Assembly: GCA_002508635.1 (NCBI GenBank)
Contig: DACO01000132.1
Location: 17,775-36,054 of the forward strand
Direction: 5' to 3'
Origin: Methanolobus sp. UBA118
Lineage (GTDB): Archaea > Halobacteriota > Methanosarcinia > Methanosarcinales > Methanosarcinaceae
DNA: 18,280 bases
Shown: positions 1-6,188 of the stretch, in pieces
Layout: every line of letters begins with the position of its first letter
How positions within the stretch are numbered: position 1 is the first letter of the stretch
Translations under genes and position numbers: made by a program
Notes under the pieces: generated by a model
The model's input: only the letters and a program-made list of their open reading frames with translations
The model's database searches: none
Told to the model about the DNA's origin: nothing

Positions 1-194
1 ATGCGCTCATCGTCATCCCCATATTGCTTCTGGTATGATTCGTAGTGGTCCTGCCACACGTCGGAAATGTATTTCAGGAACAACATAACAAGAATGTAAT
101 CCTTGTACTGTGCCGGGTCTACAACTCCTCTGAATGTGTCGCACGCCGCCCAGGCTGCATTATTGATATCTTTTTGGTCAACTTGTTTCATCAT
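1..194 (-). CDS. hsdM: Type I restriction-modification DNA methyltransferase subunit HsdM, N-terminal fragment (runs off left edge)
   Basis: Reading the minus strand from the ATG at 192-194 gives an open frame of 64 codons that is cut by the window edge; it begins MMKQVDQKDINNAAW and continues through YKDYILVMLFLKYISD. That is the helical HsdM N-terminal domain, with the characteristic YKxYIL-x-LFLKYISD helix, which packs against the specificity subunit in type I enzymes; the catalytic SAM-binding part with NPPF would lie to the left of position 1. The start overlaps the end of hsdS by 17 nt (178-194), and a GAGG Shine-Dalgarno (SD) element lies about 8 nt upstream inside hsdS, so the two are probably translationally coupled. 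The second ATG at 189-191 is an equally possible start. The family assignment is strong despite the short fragment. Whether an hsdR follows cannot be seen. Confidence 0.86.
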   Translation of the reverse strand, partial: MMKQVDQKDINNAAWAACDTFRGVVDPAQYKDYILVMLFLKYISDVWQDHYESYQKQYGDDDER

Positions 195-777
195 ATTGGT
201 CCTCTTTTGCAAGCTGCATTAGTAATGTTGAAATGTATCTCTCCCGCTTTTCAGCCAGTGCGCTCAATATCGTCTGCTCTCTGGCGGATAATGCTGCCAG
301 CTCGACGATATTTTTTTGTATTTTCAAAGAAGGAATGTGAACAGGCATCTCTCTCAGTTGTTTACTTCTTATCATGTTAACCGATGTTCCTGCCTGCATG
401 GAAGTCAGATAACGTTGTGCATCTGCTTGACTAATATACCAGTTAAGGTATTCTGGCAAAACATTTTCAGGATCAGTAATTCTGATTCTTAGCAGAGGTG
501 CAGCAATAATCGCTTTTCCAGGATTTTCATGGATAATTGCAGAAGTATTTACTTGACCCCTTGACCTGAACAACAGATCTCCTTTTAGGGCAAAATGTTG
601 CTCTTTTGGATCCTGCATGTCAATTTTCGTAAGTCCGCTGCAATCTACACTGTTGTCATCAAGCAGGTCTTTCATCTGGATGACTGCAATATTTCCATTT
701 TCAGATGCTTCAAGTTTGGATCTGAATGAATATCCTGTTTGTACTGTTGCTATCTCTTTGATTATCGTTGCATACAC
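178..777 (-). CDS. hsdS: Type I restriction-modification specificity subunit, half-length (single target recognition domain)
   Basis: The 199-residue product is about half the length of a standard HsdS (around 400 residues with two target recognition domains). Residues 6-20 (IKEIATVQTGYSFRS) and the VIQMKDL segment near 32-38 match the start of a methylase-S recognition domain, and residues 150-190 form the charged helical conserved region that normally spaces two such domains. The expected role is to choose the DNA site for the HsdM methylase; a half-subunit would have to pair with itself to make a two-part site, as is known for naturally or artificially halved HsdS proteins. The start is a GTG at 775-777, because an in-frame TAG at 790-792 lies just upstream and there is no ATG in frame. 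No SD is visible, but a TATA-like element about 25-30 nt upstream fits leaderless transcription. It is first in the operon and precedes hsdM, the reverse of the common M-S order. Confidence 0.87.
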   Translation of the reverse strand: MYATIIKEIATVQTGYSFRSKLEASENGNIAVIQMKDLLDDNSVDCSGLTKIDMQDPKEQHFALKGDLLFRSRGQVNTSAIIHENPGKAIIAAPLLRIRITDPENVLPEYLNWYISQADAQRYLTSMQAGTSVNMIRSKQLREMPVHIPSLKIQKNIVELAALSAREQTILSALAEKRERYISTLLMQLAKEDQYDETS

Positions 778-783
778 ATAGTG

Positions 784-800
784 CAGTAACTATGTTACTG
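784..800. promoter_or_regulatory. Palindrome 1 (CAGTAA-N5-TTACTG), candidate operator next to the hsdS start
   Basis: A perfect inverted repeat, arms CAGTAAC (784-790) and GTTACTG (794-800) around TAT. It lies between the TATA-like element at 801-809 and the GTG start at 777, so a protein bound here would cover the presumed transcription start. It shares the pattern CAGTAA-N5-TTACTG with a second palindrome 42 bp away. A regulatory role is inferred. Confidence 0.6.
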
Positions 801-809
801 GATAAATAG
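801..809 (-). promoter_or_regulatory. TATA-like element of the hsdS-hsdM operon
   Basis: On the minus strand this reads CTATTTATC, an archaeal TATA-like sequence whose centre is about 27 nt upstream of the GTG at 777. That places transcription start at roughly 778-781, so the message would be leaderless, matching the missing SD. It sits exactly between two CAGTAA-N5-TTACTG palindromes. Inference from spacing and composition. Confidence 0.45.
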
Positions 810-822
810 TTACCGTCAAATG

Positions 823-845
823 ATACAGTAATAGCGTTACTGTAT
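823..845. promoter_or_regulatory. Palindrome 2 (CAGTAA-N5-TTACTG, extended arms), candidate operator upstream of hsdS
   Basis: A perfect 9-bp inverted repeat, arms ATACAGTAA (823-831) and TTACTGTAT (837-845) around TAGCG. Its core is the same as palindrome 1 and the two cores are 42 bp apart, about four helical turns, so the sites would face the same side of DNA. It lies just upstream of the TATA-like element, where the B recognition element would be. A further related site, TTAC-TAG-GTAA, is at 855-865, and a lone GTTAC half-site at 809-813. Confidence 0.6.
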
Positions 846-1009
846 AACATCCAGTTACTAGGTAATTTGTAAATTTATTATTGTTTTAAAATCTGTATTC
901 CCTGTATATTCAAGAGCAACAGGACAGGCTAATGGCTATGGTGTCATTTAAGCTACGATGATAAACAATCATCATTTAAAATTAAGAGAATCGAAATAAA
1001 GTGGATTTC

Positions 1010-1048
1010 AAAAAAAAAAGTAGTTTAAGCGCAGATCAAACTGCGCTT
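1010..1048 (-). terminator. Hairpin plus T-run terminator of the thermosome gene
   Basis: A perfect 8-bp stem (arms AAGCGCAG at 1027-1034 and CTGCGCTT at 1041-1048, 6-nt loop) begins 30 nt after the thermosome stop codon. On the minus strand it is followed 7 nt later by ten consecutive T residues (1010-1019). The arrangement looks like an intrinsic terminator, and a T-run alone is an effective archaeal stop signal. Confidence 0.75.
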
Positions 1049-1078
1049 CCTAAAATATTATTTTCTTTCCCGATGGGT

Positions 1079-2728
1079 TTACATCATGTCCATGCCTGGC
1101 ATTCCGCCTGGTGGCATGCCTGGAACCATGTCTTCTGCTGAAGGTCCTGCTGGTCCCTGCTTGGATGCGATGATGTCATCGATCCTGAGGATCATGACTG
1201 CGGATTCTGCTGCAGCGTTGACTGCCTGGGTCTTTACCCTGAGTGGTTCAACAACGCCTGCTTCCCACATGTCGATTACCTCACCGGTATAGACATTGAG
1301 ACCTGCTGTCTTCTGTCCCTGCTCGTGGTGTGCACGCAGTTCCATGAGCATGTCGATCGGGTCAAGGCCTGCATTTTCTGCGAGGGTTCTTGGTACGATC
1401 TCAAGGGCTTCTGCGAATCCCTTCACAGCAAGCTGCTCCCTTCCGCTGAGGGTTGAAGCGTATTCCTGGAGTCTGAGTGCGACCTCCACTTCAGGTGATC
1501 CGCCACCGGCTACGAGCTTCTCATCTTCGATTGCAACACCGACCACTCTGAGTGCGTCGTTGAGTGCTCTCTCGATGTTGTCGATAACGTGCTCTGTGCC
1601 GCCGCGCAGGAGAATGGACACTGCCTTTGGATTCTCGCATCCTGTGACAAAGGTCATCTCGTCGCCGCCGATCTTCTTCTCTTCGACAAGTTCTGCCTTT
1701 CCAAGGTCCTCTGCGGTGATCTCGTCAACGTTGGTCACAAGTTTTGCGCTGGTTGCCCTTGCGAGTTTCTGCATGTCGCTCTTCTTGACACGCCTGACAG
1801 CAAAGATACCTGCCTTTGCGAGGTAGTGCTGTGCCATGTCGTCAATACCCTTCTGGCAGAATACGACATTTGCACCGCTTGCAACGACCTTGTCAACAAG
1901 CTTCTTGATCATCTGCTCTTCCTGGTCAAGGAAGGACTGGAGCTGCTCTGGTGATGTGATGGAGATCTCTGCATCCACTTCTGTGTCCTTGAGCTCGATC
2001 GCGGTGTTTACGAGCAGGATCTTTGCATCGTTGACCTTCTTTGGCATGTTGGTGTGTACACGCTCTTTATCAATGATCATACCTTCGATGAGTTTTGATT
2101 CTTCAATGCGTGCACCGACCTTCTTCTCTACCTTGATGTTGTCCATGTCGACATTGTTGTCCTCATCGGCAACGCTTATGATGGCTGAAACTGCGATGTC
2201 TGAAAGTACATCCTTGTTTGCCTCTGCGCCCTTGCCTGTCATTGCGGTTCCGGAGATGTTGATAAGGATATCCCTGTTCTCTCTGGTTACTGACTTTGCG
2301 AGTGTCTGGATAATTTCTCCAGCCTTCTCTGAAGCCATCCTGTATCCGGAAGCTATGATTGTCGGGTGTATGTCCTGGTCGATAAGCTCTTCTGCTTTCT
2401 TGAGAAGTTCACCGGCAATGACTGCAGCTGATGTTGTACCGTCTCCGACCTCATCGTCCTGGGTCTTTGCGACCTCTACGATCATCTTTGCTGCAGGGTG
2501 TTCGATGTCCATCTCTCTGAGAATGGTTGCACCGTCGTTGGTAATGACAACATCTCCGAGGCTGTCCACAAGCATCTTGTCCATACCTTTTGGACCAAGT
2601 GTTGTTCTTACAGCTTCAGCGACTGCTTTTGCAGCCATGATGTTGTTACTCTGTGCTTCTCTGCCTCTTGTTCTCTGGCTTCCTTCTCTTAATATGAAAA
2701 TTGGCTGTCCAGCCATCTGTCCTGCCAT
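1079..2728 (-). CDS. Thermosome subunit (group II chaperonin)
   Basis: The 549-residue product is a full-length thermosome subunit, the archaeal TCP-1/CCT relative that forms a double-ring cytoplasmic folding chamber driven by ATP and closed by a built-in lid. Visible motifs are LGPKGMDK (44-51), NDGATIL (64-70) and the nucleotide-binding GDGTTSA (95-101), a GGGSPEVE segment near residue 405, and a Gly-Met-rich tail ending GGMPGMDMM, typical of this family. The start at 2726-2728 is supported by an AGGAGG SD at 2739-2744, ten nt upstream; the later in-frame Met5 would be too far from it. The N-terminus repeats MAGQ twice. The gene has its own TATA box (2802-2809) and its own terminator, so it is transcribed alone. 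Methanosarcinales often carry several thermosome paralogues; which one this is cannot be said, so no symbol is given. Confidence 0.98.
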   Translation of the reverse strand: MAGQMAGQPIFILREGSQRTRGREAQSNNIMAAKAVAEAVRTTLGPKGMDKMLVDSLGDVVITNDGATILREMDIEHPAAKMIVEVAKTQDDEVGDGTTSAAVIAGELLKKAEELIDQDIHPTIIASGYRMASEKAGEIIQTLAKSVTRENRDILINISGTAMTGKGAEANKDVLSDIAVSAIISVADEDNNVDMDNIKVEKKVGARIEESKLIEGMIIDKERVHTNMPKKVNDAKILLVNTAIELKDTEVDAEISITSPEQLQSFLDQEEQMIKKLVDKVVASGANVVFCQKGIDDMAQHYLAKAGIFAVRRVKKSDMQKLARATSAKLVTNVDEITAEDLGKAELVEEKKIGGDEMTFVTGCENPKAVSILLRGGTEHVIDNIERALNDALRVVGVAIEDEKLVAGGGSPEVEVALRLQEYASTLSGREQLAVKGFAEALEIVPRTLAENAGLDPIDMLMELRAHHEQGQKTAGLNVYTGEVIDMWEAGVVEPLRVKTQAVNAAAESAVMILRIDDIIASKQGPAGPSAEDMVPGMPPGGMPGMDMM

Positions 2729-2801
2729 TTGTTTCTATCCTCCTAGTAATGGAAATTATAGAATAACTATTAATTCCGGTCGTTTTCTAATGAATGTAGT
2801 T

Positions 2802-2809
2802 CTATATAA
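2802..2809 (-). promoter_or_regulatory. TATA box of the thermosome gene
   Basis: The minus strand reads TTATATAG here inside CGCTTATATAGAAC, close to the archaeal consensus TTTATATA. It lies about 75-80 nt upstream of the ATG, predicting a leader of about 50 nt that carries the AGGAGG site. Such a leader on a chaperonin gene is compatible with stress control, but I see no recognisable heat-shock operator. Confidence 0.65.
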
Positions 2810-2904
2810 GCGTATCGGCTCACTAAGTCCTTGCTAAAAAATGGATGTACATGTCTGAAACGATAGCGAATCCACTCAGGATTTTATGCAGATCCAAAAA
2901 GATA

Positions 2905-2933
2905 AGATAAAAAGAGAGTGAGATAAACTCACT
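2905..2933 (-). terminator. Hairpin terminator overlapping the stop of the small basic protein gene
   Basis: Arms AGTGAG (2917-2922) and CTCACT (2928-2933) form a perfect 6-bp stem with a 5-nt loop that includes the stop codon at 2929-2931. On the minus strand it is followed by CTCTTTTTATC, a short T-run. It would separate this gene from the thermosome gene downstream. Confidence 0.5.
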
Positions 2934-3102
2934 TTACAATTGATTTCGGAGACCTGTGAAGGAATCTTCTCTTGGCTCCGGATGAGCTGTATCTCTGTGC
3001 AGGACCAGGATGTGCTTTTGCTTCCCTGGATTTTGGTACCTTAATTGTTCTGCCTTTACGTCCTTTCACTTTTGCCCATTCAATGCTGCCAGTTTTACCC
3101 AT
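2929..3102 (-). CDS. Small basic protein resembling DUF5350 (57 residues)
   Basis: From the ATG at 3100-3102 the minus strand encodes 57 residues beginning MGKTGSIEWAKVKGRKG and ending RRFLHRSPKSIVK. The product is strongly basic (Lys/Arg throughout, hardly any acid) and has no cysteines, membrane segment or long hydrophobic stretch. The pattern GKTGSIEW...KGRKGR...VPKS...HPGPAQR...SGAKRRF recalls the archaeal DUF5350 family from memory; a search must confirm it. Its look is that of a nucleic-acid or ribosome-associated protein, but no function is established. A GAGG SD (3110-3113) lies about 7 nt upstream of the ATG, there is a credible TATA/BRE at 3143-3157, and a terminator hairpin overlaps the stop, so this is an independent and probably well-expressed gene. 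It is divergent from the cysteine-cluster protein gene to the right. Confidence 0.85.
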   Translation of the reverse strand: MGKTGSIEWAKVKGRKGRTIKVPKSREAKAHPGPAQRYSSSGAKRRFLHRSPKSIVK

Positions 3103-3142
3103 TATCAGTCCTCTGTATGATCCTAATATTCGATAATAATAA

Positions 3143-3157
3143 CTAATTAAGTTTTCG
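3143..3157 (-). promoter_or_regulatory. BRE/TATA element of the small basic protein gene
   Basis: The minus strand reads CGAAAACTTAATTAG, a purine-rich B recognition element followed by an AT-rich TATA-like box. Start of transcription is expected near 3120, giving a leader of roughly 20 nt that contains the GAGG site. Confidence 0.55.
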
Positions 3158-3192
3158 AGTTTACCTCTACACGTAATGCTTCCTATTAAATC

Positions 3193-3975
3193 TTGCGGGG
3201 ATCTTCTCTTCAGAGAAATAAAACTGTACCAAAATTGCTTTTAAGGCCAAGTCTCTATGCAGGTATACAAAAGGAGCTGGTCACCTTTAAGGTAGCAATA
3301 GATGAAGAATTATCACTTTCAAGAGATGAGTTAAAGGAGCTGCTTGCATACCCGGACGAAAATCTCGTGGATATCATCAGAGAAGTGGGCTTTCAGTGTG
3401 ATCTGTGTGCACGTTGCTGTACCCGGGAATTCAACGACCATGTCTTCTTACTGGAAGAGGACGTTGAGAGCATCCGGCAGATTGATCCTGAAATGATAGA
3501 GCCTGCTCCATATTACGAGCTTTGTGACCAGCATGGCAACTTCTATGTATCGGGCTACGCCCTCAAAACAAAAGAGGATGGTTCGTGCATATTCCTGGAA
3601 AACAAACGCTGTACCATATACGATAAGCGATCTTTCATCTGCAGATTATACCCCTATATGCTGCACCTGGAAGCTGATGAAGAAGGAAATGTGGAATGGA
3701 GGCAGATAAGCGGACTTAACCTTCATGGAAGTTATCATGCCGATATTGATGATGAGCAGTGCACGAAAATAGCTGCTGATATAAAAAACTATGAACGTTT
3801 ATTCCTTGAACAGAAGATAGCATTCTTTGAAAAAACGAAGCAGTATTTCAGGGATAAGAAACTCCGTCATGTGCAGGGTGTATACGACAGGGAAATGAGA
3901 AATTACAAAAAAGGCGGGGAAATAACCGTATTTGTGTATTCCAGGGGCAATTTCAGGGAACACAGATTAAAATAA
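3193..3975 (+). CDS. YkgJ-type cysteine-cluster protein (putative metal or Fe-S binding)
   Basis: This open frame of up to 260 residues has the CxxCxxCC signature of the YkgJ/'zinc- or iron-chelating domain' family: counting from the TTG at 3193, C69-x2-C72-x2-C75-C76, then C132 in GSCIF, C140 in KRCTIYDKR and C150 in FICRLYPY. These are thought to bind a metal or Fe-S cluster; no reaction is established for this subgroup. No signal peptide or membrane segment is seen. The start is unclear. There is no in-frame ATG or GTG before the cysteine cluster; the frame opens after a TAA at 3187-3189, with TTG codons at 3193 and 3235 as the only standard options. An AAAGGAG SD-like sequence (3270-3276) is followed at good spacing by ACC rather than a start codon. 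Coordinates therefore give the longest frame. The MFS gene follows after 40 nt on the same strand and may be co-transcribed. Confidence 0.85.
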   Translation: MRGSSLQRNKTVPKLLLRPSLYAGIQKELVTFKVAIDEELSLSRDELKELLAYPDENLVDIIREVGFQCDLCARCCTREFNDHVFLLEEDVESIRQIDPEMIEPAPYYELCDQHGNFYVSGYALKTKEDGSCIFLENKRCTIYDKRSFICRLYPYMLHLEADEEGNVEWRQISGLNLHGSYHADIDDEQCTKIAADIKNYERLFLEQKIAFFEKTKQYFRDKKLRHVQGVYDREMRNYKKGGEITVFVYSRGNFREHRLK

Positions 3976-4015
3976 AAATGATTATTTTAAGTAAGATGAT
4001 TTTTGCGGAGGAAAT

Positions 4016-5179
4016 ATGGCAGGAAACCACAGACTTTTGATTATCTGTCTGGTAGCTTTCTCTGCAATGTCTGCGGGTGCTCTTCTGGGTCCTGTACTTC
4101 CTTTCATGGTAGAGCCTCTTGATACCACGCGTGCATCTGTGGGGCTTGTCCTTGGTATGTATACCTTTTCCACCGCCCTTTTCATGTTGTTTATCAGTGT
4201 GATCACTGACAGAGTGGGAAGAAAAAAGATACTTATACCCTGCCTTCTGATCAACGGAGTGGCCGGTCTTGCCTGCTATTTCGCAACCGACTTCGAGACA
4301 CTTCTTATGCTGAGATTTGTACAGGGGATAGGTATTGCGGGCATGCTGCCCATAGCAATGACCATGATAGGAGAGCTGTACACAGGCCTTGACAGGGTCA
4401 ATGCCATGGGTAAGATGAGCATGACTACCGGTATCGGTGCCGTATCTGCTCCTCTAATTGGCGGAACACTTGCTGCTTACGGATGGAACGTGCCTTTTCT
4501 TTTCTACGGACTGACAGTACCCCTTGCAGTAGTCGCTGCGTTCGTCCTCCCAGAAACCAATCCGCCCGGTAACAGAGCGGGAAAGAAACTTTCTGATATG
4601 CTTGGGGTTCTCAGGAACTTAAATATCCTGTTTACCATTTTTCTCAGTTTTGCAATATTCTTCCTTCTGTACACAGTCGTAATCTATGTCCCTTTTATCC
4701 TGAAAGATAACTTCGGATTCAGTGCGGCAGAAGCAGGACTTGCACTTGGTATTGAAGGAATAGCAATGGCTTCTGTCTCATCCCAGGCCAGAAAGCTTGC
4801 AGAAAAGTACGGGAAACAAAAGGTTATCAGGACAGGTTTTGCGATAGCCGGAATTGCAATAGGCGGACTCATATTTACGCAGACTCTCATACAGACATTG
4901 GTAATGCTGCTTATGTTCGGTCTGGGATTTGGAATGGTGCAGCCTCCCCTCAACACACTTGCAACGCAGATTGCCCCCAGGGGTATGATGGGTAGTATAG
5001 TCTCAATTTTCAATATAATGAAATATGGAGGACAAACAGCGGCCCCTCTGATACTTGCTGTAGTACTACTGAACTTTGGTATGGAAGCGGTATTCGCCAC
5101 GTCCTGTATATTTGCATTTGTGATCGCGGCTTCAATTTACTTTGCCAGGGATATCTATTCAGATATTGCAGAAGCTTAA
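4016..5179 (+). CDS. Major facilitator superfamily transporter, drug/proton antiporter type (12 TM)
   Basis: The 387-residue product is almost wholly hydrophobic, with about twelve membrane segments, the normal size for a DHA1-type exporter in the cytoplasmic membrane. Motif A between TM2 and TM3 is clear (DRVGRKK, 65-71), a motif-B-like arginine lies in RFVQGIGIAG (100-109), and a glycine/proline-rich motif-C-like stretch (GIGAVSAPLIGG, 139-150) in TM5 suggests proton-coupled export rather than uptake. The substrate cannot be read from sequence; multidrug or small-metabolite efflux is a family-level inference. The ATG at 4016 has a GGAGG SD at 4007-4011. A TATA-like stretch at 3981-3992 could serve it, or it may be read through from the cysteine-cluster gene. 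A regulator gene follows 197 bp downstream on the same strand with its own promoter. Confidence 0.92.
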   Translation: MAGNHRLLIICLVAFSAMSAGALLGPVLPFMVEPLDTTRASVGLVLGMYTFSTALFMLFISVITDRVGRKKILIPCLLINGVAGLACYFATDFETLLMLRFVQGIGIAGMLPIAMTMIGELYTGLDRVNAMGKMSMTTGIGAVSAPLIGGTLAAYGWNVPFLFYGLTVPLAVVAAFVLPETNPPGNRAGKKLSDMLGVLRNLNILFTIFLSFAIFFLLYTVVIYVPFILKDNFGFSAAEAGLALGIEGIAMASVSSQARKLAEKYGKQKVIRTGFAIAGIAIGGLIFTQTLIQTLVMLLMFGLGFGMVQPPLNTLATQIAPRGMMGSIVSIFNIMKYGGQTAAPLILAVVLLNFGMEAVFATSCIFAFVIAASIYFARDIYSDIAEA

Positions 5180-5266
5180 GTCTGATTATTGCTCTGCAGG
5201 ATATTTCCAGGAGATCACTTGTACTCAAAAAGGAGAATGTGTTTACTTAATTTCAGTTAAGAAATG

Positions 5267-5275
5267 CATATATAG
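5267..5275 (+). promoter_or_regulatory. TATA box of the FilR1-type regulator gene
   Basis: The sequence GCATATATAG, centred near 5271, is a good archaeal TATA element. It predicts transcription start near 5295-5300, leaving a leader of about 80 nt before the TTG start. A near-palindromic stretch (CTTAA at 5246-5250, TTAAG at 5257-5261) lies immediately upstream, and a larger palindrome covers the predicted start. Confidence 0.55.
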
Positions 5276-5298
5276 CCTGTAAAATAAATATAATTACT

Positions 5299-5327
5299 GA
5301 CAGTACAGATTTACAATCTGTTTTGTC
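5299..5327. promoter_or_regulatory. 29-bp imperfect palindrome at the predicted transcription start of the regulator gene (candidate autoregulatory operator)
   Basis: The inner arms ACAGATT (5305-5311) and AATCTGT (5315-5321) are perfectly complementary around TAC, and the outer arms GACA (5299-5302) and TGTC (5324-5327) also match, with a 2-bp mismatch between. That is 11 of 13 possible pairs. Its place, about 28 nt downstream of the TATA centre and 50 nt ahead of the coding start, is where a repressor would block initiation. As RNA it could also fold into a leader hairpin. Confidence 0.5.
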
Positions 5328-5376
5328 CCGATATTTATGAATTTCCCGCAGGGGTAAGATCGGTGAGGGGATATAT

Positions 5377-6156
5377 TTGAAAACGCCGCTGTTTGAGTTA
5401 TTGGGAATATCAGAAGAGAAGAAGGATCTGCTCTTACTGTTGTATGAAGGTTCAAAGGAAAAAGAGTCTATACTCCTTTCCATGGGTATCAGTCGTCAGG
5501 CACTTGTTCCTCATATAAGGTCACTGGAAGAGAACGGCCTCATCACGGATCAGGATGGTGTCTACAAGCTTACAGGTATAGGTAAAATAACCGTTTCTGA
5601 AATGATACCTTTCCTTGAGACGCTGTCATTTATTGATAATGCCTCGGATTTTCTTGGCGATTATAAGCTTGACTTCATTCCTTCAAATCTGCTTGAAAGA
5701 TTTCATGAGATGGGTGCTTTGAATGCAAAAGAACCAAGACTTTCTGAGATACACGAACCGGATAAGGAATTTATGAGCACGGTCTTAACTTCTTTTTCCG
5801 TTATCACTACTTTCCTCTACCCCACATTTAATGAGTTTACTCTGGAGTTGATGGATCGGGGAGTACATATATCGGTAATAATCGACCAGGCAATGCTTGG
5901 AAAAATGAAAAGGGACCGTTATGTTGATTTTAAAAGACTTGTAGAAGATGAACGATCCATTGTCTACCTTTACCCTGAAAGCATTGATTTTGTCTCATTT
6001 TCAGTTACAGACTCATGTATCATGTTTCGACTCTTCAAGAAAGATGACGGGTTTGATAATAAGCTGATCACAGCCTGTAATGATAAGGCAGTTAAATGGG
6101 GCAGAGAATTATTTGAATATTACAGGAAAAGATCAAAAAAACTGGATCAGATCTGA
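5377..6156 (+). CDS. Winged helix-turn-helix transcriptional regulator with FilR1/DUF1724 domain
   Basis: The 259-residue protein has an N-terminal winged helix (about 10-75: a helical segment, the recognition-helix region GISRQALVPHIRSLEENGLI, then a wing with GVYKLTGIGK) and a C-terminal DUF1724/FilR1 domain (about 85-255). The latter is marked by FLGDYKLDFIPSNLLERF and by the segment from VITTFLYPTFNEFTLEL to GVHISVIID. The architecture is widespread in methanogens, and the Msr regulators of methyltransferase genes in Methanosarcina belong to it, but nothing here identifies this protein's targets. The start is a TTG, chosen because a strong GGTGAGGGG SD (5362-5370) ends 6 nt upstream. The gene has its own TATA box and a palindrome over the predicted start, pointing to autoregulation. 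It may also control the MFS gene just upstream, though that is only an inference from position. It converges with the radical SAM gene. Confidence 0.9.
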   Translation: MKTPLFELLGISEEKKDLLLLLYEGSKEKESILLSMGISRQALVPHIRSLEENGLITDQDGVYKLTGIGKITVSEMIPFLETLSFIDNASDFLGDYKLDFIPSNLLERFHEMGALNAKEPRLSEIHEPDKEFMSTVLTSFSVITTFLYPTFNEFTLELMDRGVHISVIIDQAMLGKMKRDRYVDFKRLVEDERSIVYLYPESIDFVSFSVTDSCIMFRLFKKDDGFDNKLITACNDKAVKWGRELFEYYRKRSKKLDQI

Positions 6157-6188
6157 ACTTTAACGCAATATATTTTTCTGGTTTTTAT
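6131..6188. terminator. Short T-rich convergent termination region
   Basis: The gap between the regulator stop (6156) and the radical SAM stop (6185) is only 28 bp. On the plus strand T-rich runs follow the regulator stop (TATTTTTCTGGTTTTTA, 6171-6187). On the minus strand a run of seven T residues (complement of 6135-6141) lies beyond the radical SAM stop. T-runs alone can terminate archaeal transcription, so each gene likely ends within its neighbour's tail. Confidence 0.35.

Larger units (their letters stand above)
778..1078. other. 301-bp intergenic region between the thermosome terminator and the hsdS promoter
   Basis: No credible gene is visible. The right end (1010-1048) holds the thermosome terminator; the left end (782-865) holds the hsdS promoter and its repeat cluster. 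Between them, 866-1009 is AT-rich with one small hairpin (arms 957-962 and 968-973, 5-nt loop) that lies beyond the main terminator on the thermosome strand and may be incidental. Confidence 0.6.

Noticed and set aside
782..865. GTTAC repeat cluster considered as a CRISPR-like or transposon-end array
   Set aside because: The repeats are 5-9 bp, unevenly spaced and include inverted pairs; there are no spacers of constant length, no cas genes and no transposase, so a regulator-binding array fits better.
957..973. Small hairpin GATGAT-AAACA-ATCATC between the thermosome and hsdS
   Set aside because: Only 6 bp, AT-rich and about 35 nt beyond a much better terminator; it may be a back-up terminator, but there is too little to call it.
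1836..2837. Long plus-strand open frame (333 codons) across the thermosome gene
   Set aside because: It lies antisense to a certain thermosome gene with all family motifs; its translation is a Ser/Ala/Thr-rich mirror of that gene with no recognisable domain. The other plus-strand frames at 1086-1954 are the same kind of shadow.
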